Source: Phorcus lineatus (lineage: Eukaryota > Mollusca > Gastropoda > Trochida > Trochidae). From it: a stretch of DNA of 64,000 bases. A program made the position numbers and the translations under genes. The notes under the pieces are model-generated. The model made no database searches and was not told where the DNA came from. It was given only the letters and a program-made list of their open reading frames with translations. The DNA lies in contig OV121091.1 in assembly GCA_921293015.1 (NCBI GenBank), forward strand, positions 38,052,839 through 38,116,838, read 5' to 3'. Of this stretch, positions 12,975 to 64,000 are shown piece after piece. The stretch's first letter is position 1. Each line of letters starts with the position of its first letter.

Positions 12975-13270
12975 GATGTTTAATAACGTATAAGGTGTTT
13001 AATGGTATGTAAGGTGTTTGATGGTTTGTTAGATGTTTGATGGTATGGTAGGATATTTATCGTTTGTTTTGTGTTTTCTGTTATGTTAGGTGTTTGGTAG
13101 GCTCGTTTTTTAATGATATGTCACCGTTTGGTATGCTTGGTGTTGAATGGTATGTTTGATAGTTACATGATGATTTTAGACATTTGGTATGCTTGGCATA
13201 TATGGTATGTTAGGTGTTAGATTGTTATCTTGGTGTTTGATTGAACTTTTTGTATGCTTAGTGTTCAGAG
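12975..13270. repeat. Degenerate short tandem repeat
   Basis: Irregular repeats of about 17-22 bp built on TGTTTGATGGTATGTTAGG. Copies are strongly diverged. Confidence 0.65.
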
Positions 13271-14960
13271 ATGTAAACTGATGTGTTTTTTTGGTTGATA
13301 AACTAAAGATGTCTTATGGTGAGCAGAGATGCTGATGGTATGCAGAAATTAATCATGATATGCAATGGTGGTTTTAATAGAATTCATAACTGATGGTATT
13401 GAGAGAATTCGAGTATTTAACGCTGACTATTTACACCTATTGGTAGGCAGAACTGTTTCTAGTTAGGACACATGCACTTACAGATCCAAATCTTATCTCA
13501 TCATGAGATAATCTTGCGGACTTTAATGAGAAGTCGGTATCTTGATTTTTAGATGAAACATAGCTTATCTTTTATTTGGAATCAGTAAGAATTAGAATTA
13601 CATAATTTGATTTTGGGATATACCATTTCTATCATACCTTGTTGATTCATTCTTGATTTCCTAATTTGAAACATAACTGCATTTACTTTTATGTGATATA
13701 TATGTTTATGAGGATTTAATAATGTTTATAATACATAAGATTATTAGATTTTGTTTATAGTTTACTCTTAACATTTATAAGTCCTTATGTATAAATAATT
13801 TAAAGATTAACCCATTTGTTCTTGTTTGATATTATATTATTTTCTATTTGTAATGTGACCTGTTCCACAAACTGAAAATAGATGCAAATAGAGAATATGT
13901 ATCATTCCTAGAATTATAACATCATAAGGATGACAAAATCTGTATTCAGCGTATCAAACGCACCATAAATAAATTTGCTTTACAATAATCATAAAATATA
14001 TGTTTTATTATCGTTGATATTAGCTGTTAACTGCCACCACTGAGGTTACTTTTATATGACAAACAGCATTTAGCACTTGTTAATGGGCAGCCCTAATGCT
14101 GAGCTGGCAGTATTTATTAGTGGGGAGTAATTGTTCCACTGGTACTGGCCTGCCATTGCCAGTCATCAATTGCCATGACAACCCAATAAATCATCTTTTC
14201 CTAATAAGGAAAGATTTATATCAGTAATATCGACATGTTCCGTTTTTGATTGTACTTGTTTGGTAAATGTCTGGAGTGATGTATCTCCAGGTTTGTGTCC
14301 AGTCAGGGGCACCTGTTGGTTTCCTCGTACACCAGGAAGTAACATATTATGGACACCTATGCTCCACTTAATAACCAGATTTTGTTTGGATATTTTCTAT
14401 ATTGGAAACAATGTTGAATTTTATATTGTTTTGTGAGTAAAATAATTGTCTGCAGTGTCCTATCTGCTTTCATGATATAGTAGGGTCATGATATTATGTC
14501 ACCTTTTAGCTCGCTAGTACTTTGTGAAGAGCTCTCATTGTTTTTTGTAAAATTAATAATTAATTGATCCCTGACAATATTTTTGATTTCCGACATTCAA
14601 TTACAATAATAATATATTTTATGTATGTGATCAATGATAAAAACACAAGTATTTATAGCATAATGGAGAAAATTGGGTAGCTATTTGTTGTGCAGAGGGG
14701 ACAAAAATTTACAAATTGTCTGTTAAGTTTCACGTGGAGTCTAATTGTTCATAACTTATCAACAATAGAATATATAAATAAGAGAAGCAAAGGTTCATTC
14801 TAAAATGAAATTAAGCTGATAGATAAGTGGGAGTGATTTTAGAGAGCTGGCAATGTCCTGATGCAGGTTGGAGATGGGTAACCATTAGGCCAAGTTTCAT
14901 CTCCAGACTAGATGACTGTAGATCTTGTGAGTGACATTTCATTAATTTGAAGCCTCCTTC
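13271..14960. other. Non-coding stretch
   Basis: AT-rich, no recognisable exon or mobile element. Confidence 0.5.
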
Positions 14961-14968
14961 CCTTGCAG

Positions 14969-15070
14969 ATTGCAGTATGCCAGAAGGGCGGCCCCGGCCG
15001 GACAATCGCGGCACCGCTTCTGTAGAAGAAGGGGACGCTGTTGAAGACCTCACAAAGAGCGCCCTTTCAT
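14969..15070 (+). CDS. Candidate alternative 5' exon of the DGK gene
   Basis: A GC-richer segment follows a pyrimidine-rich CTTCCCTTGCAG. An ATG at 14977 opens a 33-codon frame, and the peptide is charged and low in hydrophobic residues (begins MPEGRPRPDNRG). If the frame is cut at a weak donor, CAT|GTGTTT (15071), and joined to the possible acceptor TTGACAG at 15810, it enters the main DGK exon 1 in frame through the existing start Met. Frame agreement alone has a one-in-three chance, and the donor is poor. Vertebrate type I DGKs lack such an extension. Confidence 0.25.
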
Positions 15071-15078
15071 GTGTTTGA

Positions 15079-15810
15079 ACTAAGTTAAGTCCCATCTTAT
15101 AACAAGCACTTCCCAAAATTGTTCCATTGACTGCCTGGTTGAGCATGTGATTTGTGACATTGATCGGCCTTCAGCGCTTGGTAGTGGCCTCGTTAGCGGG
15201 AACTGGACACTCTGCTCCATGGACAAATAGTCCTTTCCTTCTCACTGCCTCTCAGCTGGCCACTTGAATAATTACGCCAATAATCCAATAAAAAATGAGG
15301 CGTCTGTTTGTTGAGGCAAGCGTGTGTCATTAATGAAAGTGTAAAACTGGTCCCACCAATCACACTGGCATAAAGCAATATCGCTTAAATAGTGGTCAGT
15401 AAACAGTGTCATCAGTTGGTTACATCAATGCAGACACACGGTACAATACATTGTGGCTCACTACATCACTGAACCAACTATTAATTGATTTTTGGAACAA
15501 ATAATCTGGCTAATCAAAGACACTTGGAAGGGACTGCTGTCAACTCGTTGATGTCACTGATGAGGATTACAGCCAGCCTTATCTTGAGGACAGTATTTAT
15601 GGCAGATGACATCCTGCTCTAGCAGAAGTTGCTGCTACAGGGAATACGGTGCCATGTTAGTACAGAGATTGTCTGCAATGGAGGGTTTTAGTGAGGTACA
15701 GACTGGGAATAAGCTCCTCTGAGCTCATTGGAGGGCCATAGCGATACGAGTTGTGAAACATGTCAAGATCTTGATATTCTCTTTATTTGACCTTGACCTT
15801 GAGTTGACAG
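15079..15810. other. Region upstream of DGK exon 1
   Basis: Not coding on either strand as far as I can see. Several homeodomain-type TAATTA and CCAAT sequences occur at 15260-15300 and 15480. The final 30 bases are pyrimidine-rich and end TTGACAG, so exon 1 may have a 5' splice partner further upstream. I cannot place the promoter. Confidence 0.4.
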
Positions 15811-15815
15811 TTACG

Positions 15816-56469
<40,654 letters not shown>

Positions 56470-56945
56470 TGAAAGTGCAAGCCCGAGGTAAATCTTTTAT
56501 AAGGGCAACTAAATTTATCAGTCTTCCATGTTCATTTTAGTTTTTATTTAAAGAGTTTGTGTGATTACGATCAAATTTGTCCATTAATCTTGAAGTATAC
56601 ACTTATTTCATGTATTAAGATTTGATATTGCAATTACTAATTTATTTACATTTTACTTTTCACAGCAAGTAACACGATCTTGCATCTTGTCAATTATCAT
56701 GAACATTGAACACTTATTGAAGCAAAGATGTTAGGCTTAAGAAAAACATCATTGTTTTCATCTGACTCAAGAGTTGGCTCTCAATACCATCAATAAATTG
56801 TTATTTAGTCTTAATCCCCTCAATGTTAAGCCATTGAAAATATTTTTGGTAGACTCAGTTACTTAATCATTAAAGTGAATAACATCAAGAGTAATCAAGT
56901 TTGCTAAACCAGTATGAATATTTTACAGGTTAGCCCCGAGTGTTG

Positions 56946-57100
56946 GTGCAGTGTGGATGAGAGCTCCGATGCACCTAGATGATGCCCCAACCCTAGTGCA
57001 CTGTGGATGAGAGCTGCAATGCACCTAGATGATGCCCCAACCCTAGTGCACTGTGGATGAGAGCTCCGATGCACCTAGATGATGCCCCAACCCTAGTGCT
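56946..57100 (+). repeat. 50-bp tandem repeat, 3 copies, in the DGK 3' UTR
   Basis: Unit GTGCACTGTGGATGAGAGCT then CCGATGCACCTAGATGATGC and CCCAACCCTA; copies at 56946, 56996 and 57046 are nearly identical. Confidence 0.95.
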
Positions 57101-57423
57101 GTTCTCAGTGTTTACAGATCCTCCTCACAGTTATATCCCCTGGTTCAGTGTACTCTAGTTATCTCCCCTTGTGACCTTGGTCTCACTGTGAGAGAATGTC
57201 ACTGTCAAGGACACTCAAGAGTCATAAAGTCATGCAAGAAGTCAGAAGAATATTGGTATCACATACATGCTTCATTGTGGAACGTCAATATTGAAATATT
57301 GAAAAGTAGTTTACAAGTTCAATCATTGATTAGAAAGAACTTGAATAAGTAGTTGCCATATTCTTCTTTTCTTAAGTGTTATGTATGTAAAAGGAAAGAA
57401 TTAAGTTAATCATTTGCTATGAA

Positions 57424-57429
57424 AATAAA
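57424..57429 (+). terminator. Candidate polyadenylation signal
   Basis: AATAAA about 955 nt after the stop. An earlier AATAAA at 56792 lies inside the possible 3' UTR intron. Which is used is unknown. Confidence 0.4.
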
Positions 57430-57445
57430 TATATTACATAAAACA

Positions 57446-60400
57446 AGCTTACCATCAGTTTTTCTTTCGATCAAGAAGCATTTAAACTGTAGCAAGAGGA
57501 TACAGTACCAAATTTCCTATGTCAGTAAGGAATTGTGACTATTACTTTTATCATTTCGTTTAGAATATAGAAGGGATAGCTTTGCTTTTTACAGTTCAAG
57601 GACGTTTTCCACAGAGTCTTGCTGTGACTTTGACAGTGGTATTGAGAAACTGTAGAGACAAGACTTGTCAGTGAGACCATGCCCCTATTAACACAGTAGA
57701 CTATTCCATATACAATGTGTGGAAGAATCTATGAATGCATGATGGGGCTATAAGCTAGATCTAGATCCACCCCAACCCATTGGGCAGCTATATATATGAT
57801 AATAACTTCAATGCCAAATATATGTTCTTCATGGTTTGTAAACATGGTCAAAAACATTTACAAGTTTTGTGAATGTTGAATATTTTTTAATTTTGGAGGC
57901 TCAATTTCTTACTAGTGGAGCTCACGTGCTAGGGTGAGGTTTCATATTAGTGTTGTCATGTTTCCATCAACTCAAACTTCTTACTCTTCTTGTACGTTGA
58001 CTAGTTCTGAAATTTCAAATCTGAATTCGAGTCATTCTTGTTAATCTCATATTCCAGATTTTCATCTAACTTCTGTTATTCGAGTATGTACAGATGTTTT
58101 CTGTTTTATGTAAAATGAAGATTTTTCATTAAAAGTAAGTCATTTTCAAATCTTCTGACTTAGAAATTTATCTTTACTCTATCTGCCATGTGTAGTGTAG
58201 AAATAGTCATTTTAAATTATAAATGTGATTGGCGATCTTAATATCAGGAATAACTTTTCTTGTTGATTTTAAAGTTAAGTTTTGAAAGTTTAGTGATATT
58301 AGAAAGCTGTTAGTTGTTAACTGTTACATATGTTAATAAGAAATCCTTAACGAGAAGAATTTCTTTAAATGATAAAAGAAAAGAGATTCTGAGGCTCATG
58401 CAGAAGTTGACATGCATCATTACAAAGAAACAATTTCTTTATCTTACACAACATATGAATGATATAGAGGCTTTGGTAATCCCAACATTTTAGTTTGTGT
58501 CTGTAATTATTGTGCATAAATATATGTAACAGCAAATTTGCGAAGATTTCATGTGATATATTGGTGATGATACATTTATGGCCTTGTGAATACGGTGATG
58601 TCAATACGATATGTATGTGATGTCATATGTATGTGATGTCACAACCTGACATGCTTTAGTCCAGTCGACTCATTTAATATTTCATGCTATGCCAGGTTCA
58701 GTCTAGCTATCGTTTACATATACTTTCCCAATAGAGGGCTCCGTCCTTTTGCAAAATTATCCCACAATGCAAAATGGCCGCCGCCGATGCATTGTGGGTA
58801 ATGGCAAAAAGCTCGAAGCACTCTATTCCAAGTCTCTTTATATGGAAAATTCAACCATTGCTGTGCCTAAGTAAGGAAGAAAAGTTTTGATTTTGTTTCA
58901 TATTTGGTTTCTTTAATAGCTACACAAGATAATAGCATAGAGAGCACAATGAGAATTCATTATGAATGATTGTTTCTTTTTATGCAATGATTATGTATTT
59001 TTTACGCTGTTTGAAATAAATGGTTAACCAGCAAATGTAATATTGTTAACATATCTTAGAAATTTATATATAAATAACAGTTTTCAAGTAAAGGAGTCAT
59101 CTATAGATAGAAATGCCAAAAATATGATGTTTTTATAATCATAATAAAAATTACCTTATCGTTTTTGTTGGTTAAGTTTACATTATGTTTATATGTTATT
59201 TTTCCTATGTTAGTTATATTTTTTAGTTATTTCACATTTAAAAAAAACAAATTGATTCAATGATTTAAGTAAAAGAATATTTTGTAATGAAATTGAAACA
59301 CAAATTTGTTATTGCTTATGTCACTTTACAAGACCCATATTTGATTTTATTAAATGCCTTATTCATATTACGCCAATTAATGATGGGCTCACAAGACCAA
59401 AGGTATAGATCTATGCATGCTAATTTTGTAAGAGATATGGATAGTTAAACAGTGGGTGCAATGTGTATGTGACCTCACACTATTGTCGTGTGATGCATTG
59501 TTCTCTAGGGATGTAAACATAGTTGATTTCAATCTTAGAGGTTCCATTTTATTTTCTAGTTACGTGTGAAGAGATTTTTTAAATGTTTCAGTTTTGAAAT
59601 ACTCCAAACGCACAAAGACATTTAAAACGAGTTACCCTGGATGTTCCTAAACAGTTAGGTTGGTCAGCAGCAGATCTAAAAGCAATAGCCTACTTCTCCT
59701 TCTATTGTTCTATAATACTGTCAATAACCCGTTGTTAGTGAAATAATTTGCATTTATATCACTTCTTTAAATCTACCAACCTGAAGTGATAAATCTTTCA
59801 AGAAGTGTATCAGACATCCTACTCTTTGTAATTATCCGAAATGCATATTTGCTACTGTATCACCCCTCGGTTCTGTCAACTGAAATGACAAGAATAAGGT
59901 CTCGTTGACAAAAATATTTATGTTCTTCATGTTTATTTTACCAAAATTTACAAGAAGTCAACCTAACATATTCATCAAACTGTGTTGATCTTTTTATTTC
60001 TTGCAACAAACTAGGACATTATTTCATTTATGTTTTTCGTATGTTTCATTATCATGTTAAGTGTGATATTTTATCCACCTGTTAACATATACTTCTACCA
60101 GTGAAGCGTATATTTAACATTTTCTTTAACAAATTTATTCCTTTAGTGTGAACCCAAGCACAAACTGATTAGTTTTTTTTGTGTTTATGCAATTGATGTC
60201 ATTTGCAGGAACTGTTACCATGGTAATATTGTATATATTTGGTCAGATTTGTGGCACTGAGTTTGACAATTCTAACAATTCATAATTACCATAGTTCCTT
60301 TTCACTTTGTGTGACACGCCAGTGGCATTTCAGAATTTACTTTCAGAAGCAGTACAAAGCAAAGGCTGATATTTTAACAAATAAGACTTCTTCTCCAAAA

Positions 60401-63400
60401 AAAGTTTTCTTTTATATTTCATTTACCAAAGTAATATATTATTGCTGGACACAACTAGATAAGGAAATATGTACATATAAATTTTGTAATTGATTATATG
60501 TTTATTCATTGACAAACCTATGACATGACAATCATAACAATTCAACTATCCCTCACTTATTTTAGGCAGCATACATAATGAATTCTATCAAGATATATCA
60601 ACTGTCAAGGTAGTTAAATCAAGTGATTTTTTAAGCTATTAAAAAGGGGGTTTACCCTACATAGTTTTAATTTATCTTTTTAAAAAGTCAGAAGTCAGGG
60701 GTTGAGCACCCCCACCCTTTCTTGGATCTGCCACTGGTGTCACGTTGTGAGTGTTGATAAAGCCTAGCATATTGACGAACAGGTCCTTTGATACTATTTA
60801 CCTAATGCCTGTTGTTGAGTATGGGAGAAGTTCTGTTTGACTAGTTGAAGATAGTGTAGCCTACCCCATTGTGTCTTGACTTATACCATAAGCGTAGTTG
60901 TTTGTTCCTGTACAGCATTATGTATACAGTGCTTTTGCTCAAAATTTCTGTGGCCATAGCCTTTTCAGCTCTGTAACCAATGTTTATTTGGAAATCTTTC
61001 ATGATCTCTGTAATATATTTGTAATTTTCATTTTGTTATGTTTATTAATGTTTACGGACATCATTGTAGCTAGTCCCACTGATATAAACCAACTGATCAA
61101 AGCCGTGATAATTTTTCCAGTATTTTTTCTTGAGTTTTTATTTTGTTTTAAAACAAACTTTTGTCATTTTGGGCCAGTCTTTGAACTTGTTCCTTTTACA
61201 TATTAAAGTATGTAGTTTGTTACGTTCAACTATTCTTATTTTAAGGACTATATTTAAATTGTTATTTTAATTCTAGAATTTCTATTTATTAACTACACAG
61301 TGATATGATGTTAAGAGTCTATAGAACAAAAGGAGTTACAGATCAAGAAGTCATTTTGAACATACTGCCAGTTGCAAGAAATAATATTGATAGAATTCCA
61401 TGGTGGAAGATTGGTTATAAAACCTACCAGAGTTCTGGTATATGTACTGGACAGGGATCACCAACTGGACTCTCCGGTTGTAATGTCCAGTTTTAGTATT
61501 CTGTGTATGTATTTCTGCAATAGGGCCAAGTTATTTTGTTTCACACATTACGAATCTTTGCTGGCAAAGATGTCCCACTTTTGATTCATGCATAAATAAA
61601 TGTGGATCCTGCAGGATCTGTTTGTGAAAATGTTGCAGAAATATTTTTGTTGAAAAAAGTTTGAAATATTATGAATCAAATTTCAAATCATGCATATTAG
61701 AATTTACAAATGTGACTGAATATTAGCAGGTTTTCAATTAGATACTTATGATGGGTGTGTAACAAGAAAAATCTAAAACCATTTCAAGTCGTTTTTTTGT
61801 GTTCAATTAACCTGATTTTGTCATTGGTATATTTATTACCGGTACGTCATACAATCAAATTATTTGATTTTTTTTTAATTTACAAAATATAACAAAGTTT
61901 GCAATCAGCAAGATAAATCAAGTTAGTTGGTTTCTGGATCATTTATTGCGCTTAGTTTTTGAAAAACAATTTTACTCTCTTTTTGAGACCTCTTGAATGC
62001 ATTTATGATAAGTTTTAAGGTTTAGTTTTTCTTTTGGCTTTAGTGAAATGTAATGTGGTTTAATCAAAAACACTCTCATGTAGATCATCAGATAGTAAGT
62101 AGACCTAGAAAAATGGAGTGGACATTGTTTGTAGTAATTCAAACTAGGTTAAAACTTTGTTATCATAAGCAGTTCTTTATATTTGACTCATAGCTTGTTT
62201 GCCAAAACAATTCCTGGAGTTGCTAATGCTTGTTCTGGGATCATCATAGATGCTGTCTTCTGTCAAGAAGAATTTATTGCAAATCAGAAGCATGCAAACA
62301 GTTTAGATCACTTTATTTAGGTAAACAGTTATTCAGATGACAGCTGGTTTTACAATAACAATGAGCAATATAGAAAAACATTATTATGTATTTAATCAAA
62401 GTAAACATTTTCCCCACATAATAAAATTGAAATGGGGAAAGAGATTGAAATCCTGAAACCAAGTGACAAGATTTGTCTTGCCCAGGAGTAGTCAGATGGC
62501 TGTGCTTGTAGTGACCTAGTGACCTAGTCCCCCTCCTGACCCCATGTCTGGGCCTCTAAGTCCGGGAATAGACTTCTTCAACTATTGATGTCCTCAAGTT
62601 TACACAATTATTGCAGTCTTTATTTCCTTGTCCTCCTGTAAAGTGACATGTAACAAATGAAATGTGCTTTAATGTCTTTTTATCCAATTTCAATAAATAT
62701 TTCAAGCTATGGGTTGTTCTGTCTTTATAAACTATTCGATGGTTTTATCAGCAATAATTTTAAAATATTCTTTCGGATTCATTTATTTTTTTCATTACAT
62801 GACAATTCTGGAAAATCTTTCTCAAAGCATACAGTATTTTATGGTATTTTGTGAGGGTAACAACAACATGTTTAAAGAGATTGTATCCCTTTTTAAAGCT
62901 GTTTTGTTACAGTTTCCTATAATTAGATGTAGATGGATGAAACTTTGGCCAAAGGAATAGTGGAAGCATGTGATTGCACCGACCCCTAAGATGGCAAAGA
63001 CTGTCCATCATCAGGAAAGGTGATGACCTCACTATTCTTGGATTCTGGAAGTCTTCTCATGGTGGATAACCAAACAATACACCGCACATACTACGCCTCA
63101 CTTATAAGAGGATTAAGGGAAATTAAGCCTCAGAGACTAGGAAAAATGATAACAGATGTAAGTTTACCAAGAACATTGTGCCGGAAACACATTGGCTATT
63201 ACCATGTCCAAAATCCATGACTGATGAATTCTTCAGCATCCACCTTACTCATCAGATTTAGCTCACTAAGATTTCTATTTGTCCTCTGAAATGTCTCTTC
63301 GGAAGATATATCTGGATCATTGCATTTCAAAACACTCAAAACAAAGACTCTACAACACCGAAAGGGGGAGTATGCTGTTTTTGATGTTTTTCTGTCAGCA

Positions 63401-64000
63401 ACACGTTTCTGGTTATTTCTTTTCACGAATAGTATACGAAGAATATTACAAATTAATAGACGTAACATTTATTCAACGAAACCGTTTCCAAAAACAGCAA
63501 TATTGATTGGATACTTAAGCTTAGGAGACAATCAACGCCCAATAATCCGTTCGGAGGCAGTTCGTGATCCATATAAGACTCGGGAATTTTCTTTTTCCGA
63601 GTGTTAAAGATCAGTGTTGTAAAAGCGAGCCTGCCTGCACCCTAGTAGACAGGGCGAACTCGCTGACTGGGTGATTTGAATGATTTCACAGGTAAACCTG
63701 ACGGCTCGAGTCACGGAGCCTGGTGAGATCTATACGCGTGACGTAGTGAAGCAATTTAGATTTCATTTAAATGAGATTGCAGAAGTAACAGCGAGTGTGT
63801 CCCACTTGCTGATTGATTTGCGACTATTTGCCCGGTGAACAGCCTTCCATTCCATCTGTAACAACTGTATTATGGCCTGAGACGTTACCAGTATTGTCTC
63901 CTAAACGTCTGCCCAGAAAGCCATGCAGATGCGAGGTAAAGCTGAGGCCTAATGGAGCATGGTGTTACCAAGGGTCAAAGACAAAATCATAATCAATATG
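57446..64000. other. Intergenic region, no gene recognised
   Basis: AT-rich. Contains a palindromic MITE at 58730-58827 and a likely repeat fragment at 60680-60740 (CAGGGGTTGAGCACCCCCAC). Open frames at 60239-60493, 60898-61206 and 61305-61496 are low-complexity or AT-driven. From about 63470 the sequence is richer in G+C and CpG, which could mark the 5' part of another gene beyond the window. Confidence 0.5.
58730..58827. mobile_element. 98-bp palindromic MITE
   Basis: Near-palindrome from AATAGAGGGCTCCG to CGAAGCACTCTATT. The inner arms are CCCACAATGCA and TGCATTGTGGG around a GGCCGCCGCC centre. Too small to encode anything. Confidence 0.65.

Larger units (their letters stand above)
56470..57445 (+). 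other. DGKB: DGK 3' untranslated region, possibly with an intron
   Basis: A donor-like CCGAG|GTAAAT at 56488 and an acceptor-like TATTTTACAG ending at 56938 could remove 451 nt. The stop lies only 18 nt before that junction, within the usual ~50-nt limit, so decay would not be expected. The UTR may end soon after the AATAAA at 57424. Confidence 0.5.

Noticed and set aside
60898..61206. Hydrophobic 102-residue frame that could look like a membrane protein
   Set aside because: AT-rich codons, phenylalanine/leucine bias from T-rich DNA, no splice context or homology I can recognise.
63020..63220. Frame containing LDSGSLLMVDNQTIHRTYY, briefly considered as an AlkB-like oxygenase fragment
   Set aside because: Only a short GSLLM-type resemblance; flanking residues do not fit the family and no iron-binding motif is visible.

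Overview
This is AT-rich animal nuclear DNA with small exons, GT-AG introns, tRNA-derived SINEs, many minisatellites and a DIRS-type retrotransposon. The SINE family ends in a CTCAC/(CTCA)n tail and has a 3' part resembling repeats I associate with abalone and other vetigastropod molluscs. I infer a gastropod mollusc from this; the assignment rests on memory of that repeat and has not been searched.

Layout. From 1 to about 15.8 kb there is no convincing gene. That stretch holds a complete SINE, minisatellites at 2.1 and 3.2-4.0 kb, a 2.4-kb candidate non-autonomous piggyBac-like element at 8.43-10.87 kb that carries a decayed ~190-bp tandem array, and two GC-richer islands near 11.8 and 15.0 kb that could hold promoter or 5' exon sequence. 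From 15.8 to 57.4 kb, on the + strand, lies one complete gene for a type I diacylglycerol kinase (DGK alpha/beta/gamma class). I placed 25 coding exons whose splice phases agree throughout. They give a 951-residue protein with, in order, a recoverin-homology region, a variable His/Ser-rich linker, two EF hands, two C1 domains, an acidic linker, the catalytic domain and the accessory domain. From 57.4 to 64 kb I see no gene, only small repeats and a GC-richer stretch at the right edge.

The DGK introns hold the mobile DNA. Intron 3 carries a 6.4-kb DIRS element in the same orientation as the gene. It has inverted terminal repeats, an internal complementary region, gag, reverse transcriptase/RNase H/methyltransferase-like pol, and a tyrosine recombinase interrupted by a single TAG. 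Other introns hold SINEs, two hAT-like MITEs and a 1.2-kb array of a 32-bp repeat.

The most unusual feature is at exon 19. The exon's 3' end together with its 5' splice site has been amplified into a 48-bp tandem array. The reading frame stays open through the array and five of the six donors are intact, so each could join in frame to exon 20 and insert 0, 1, 2, 4 or 5 copies of a 16-residue segment at the catalytic/accessory domain boundary. An in-frame alternative donor in exon 3 and an 11-codon microexon suggest further isoforms.
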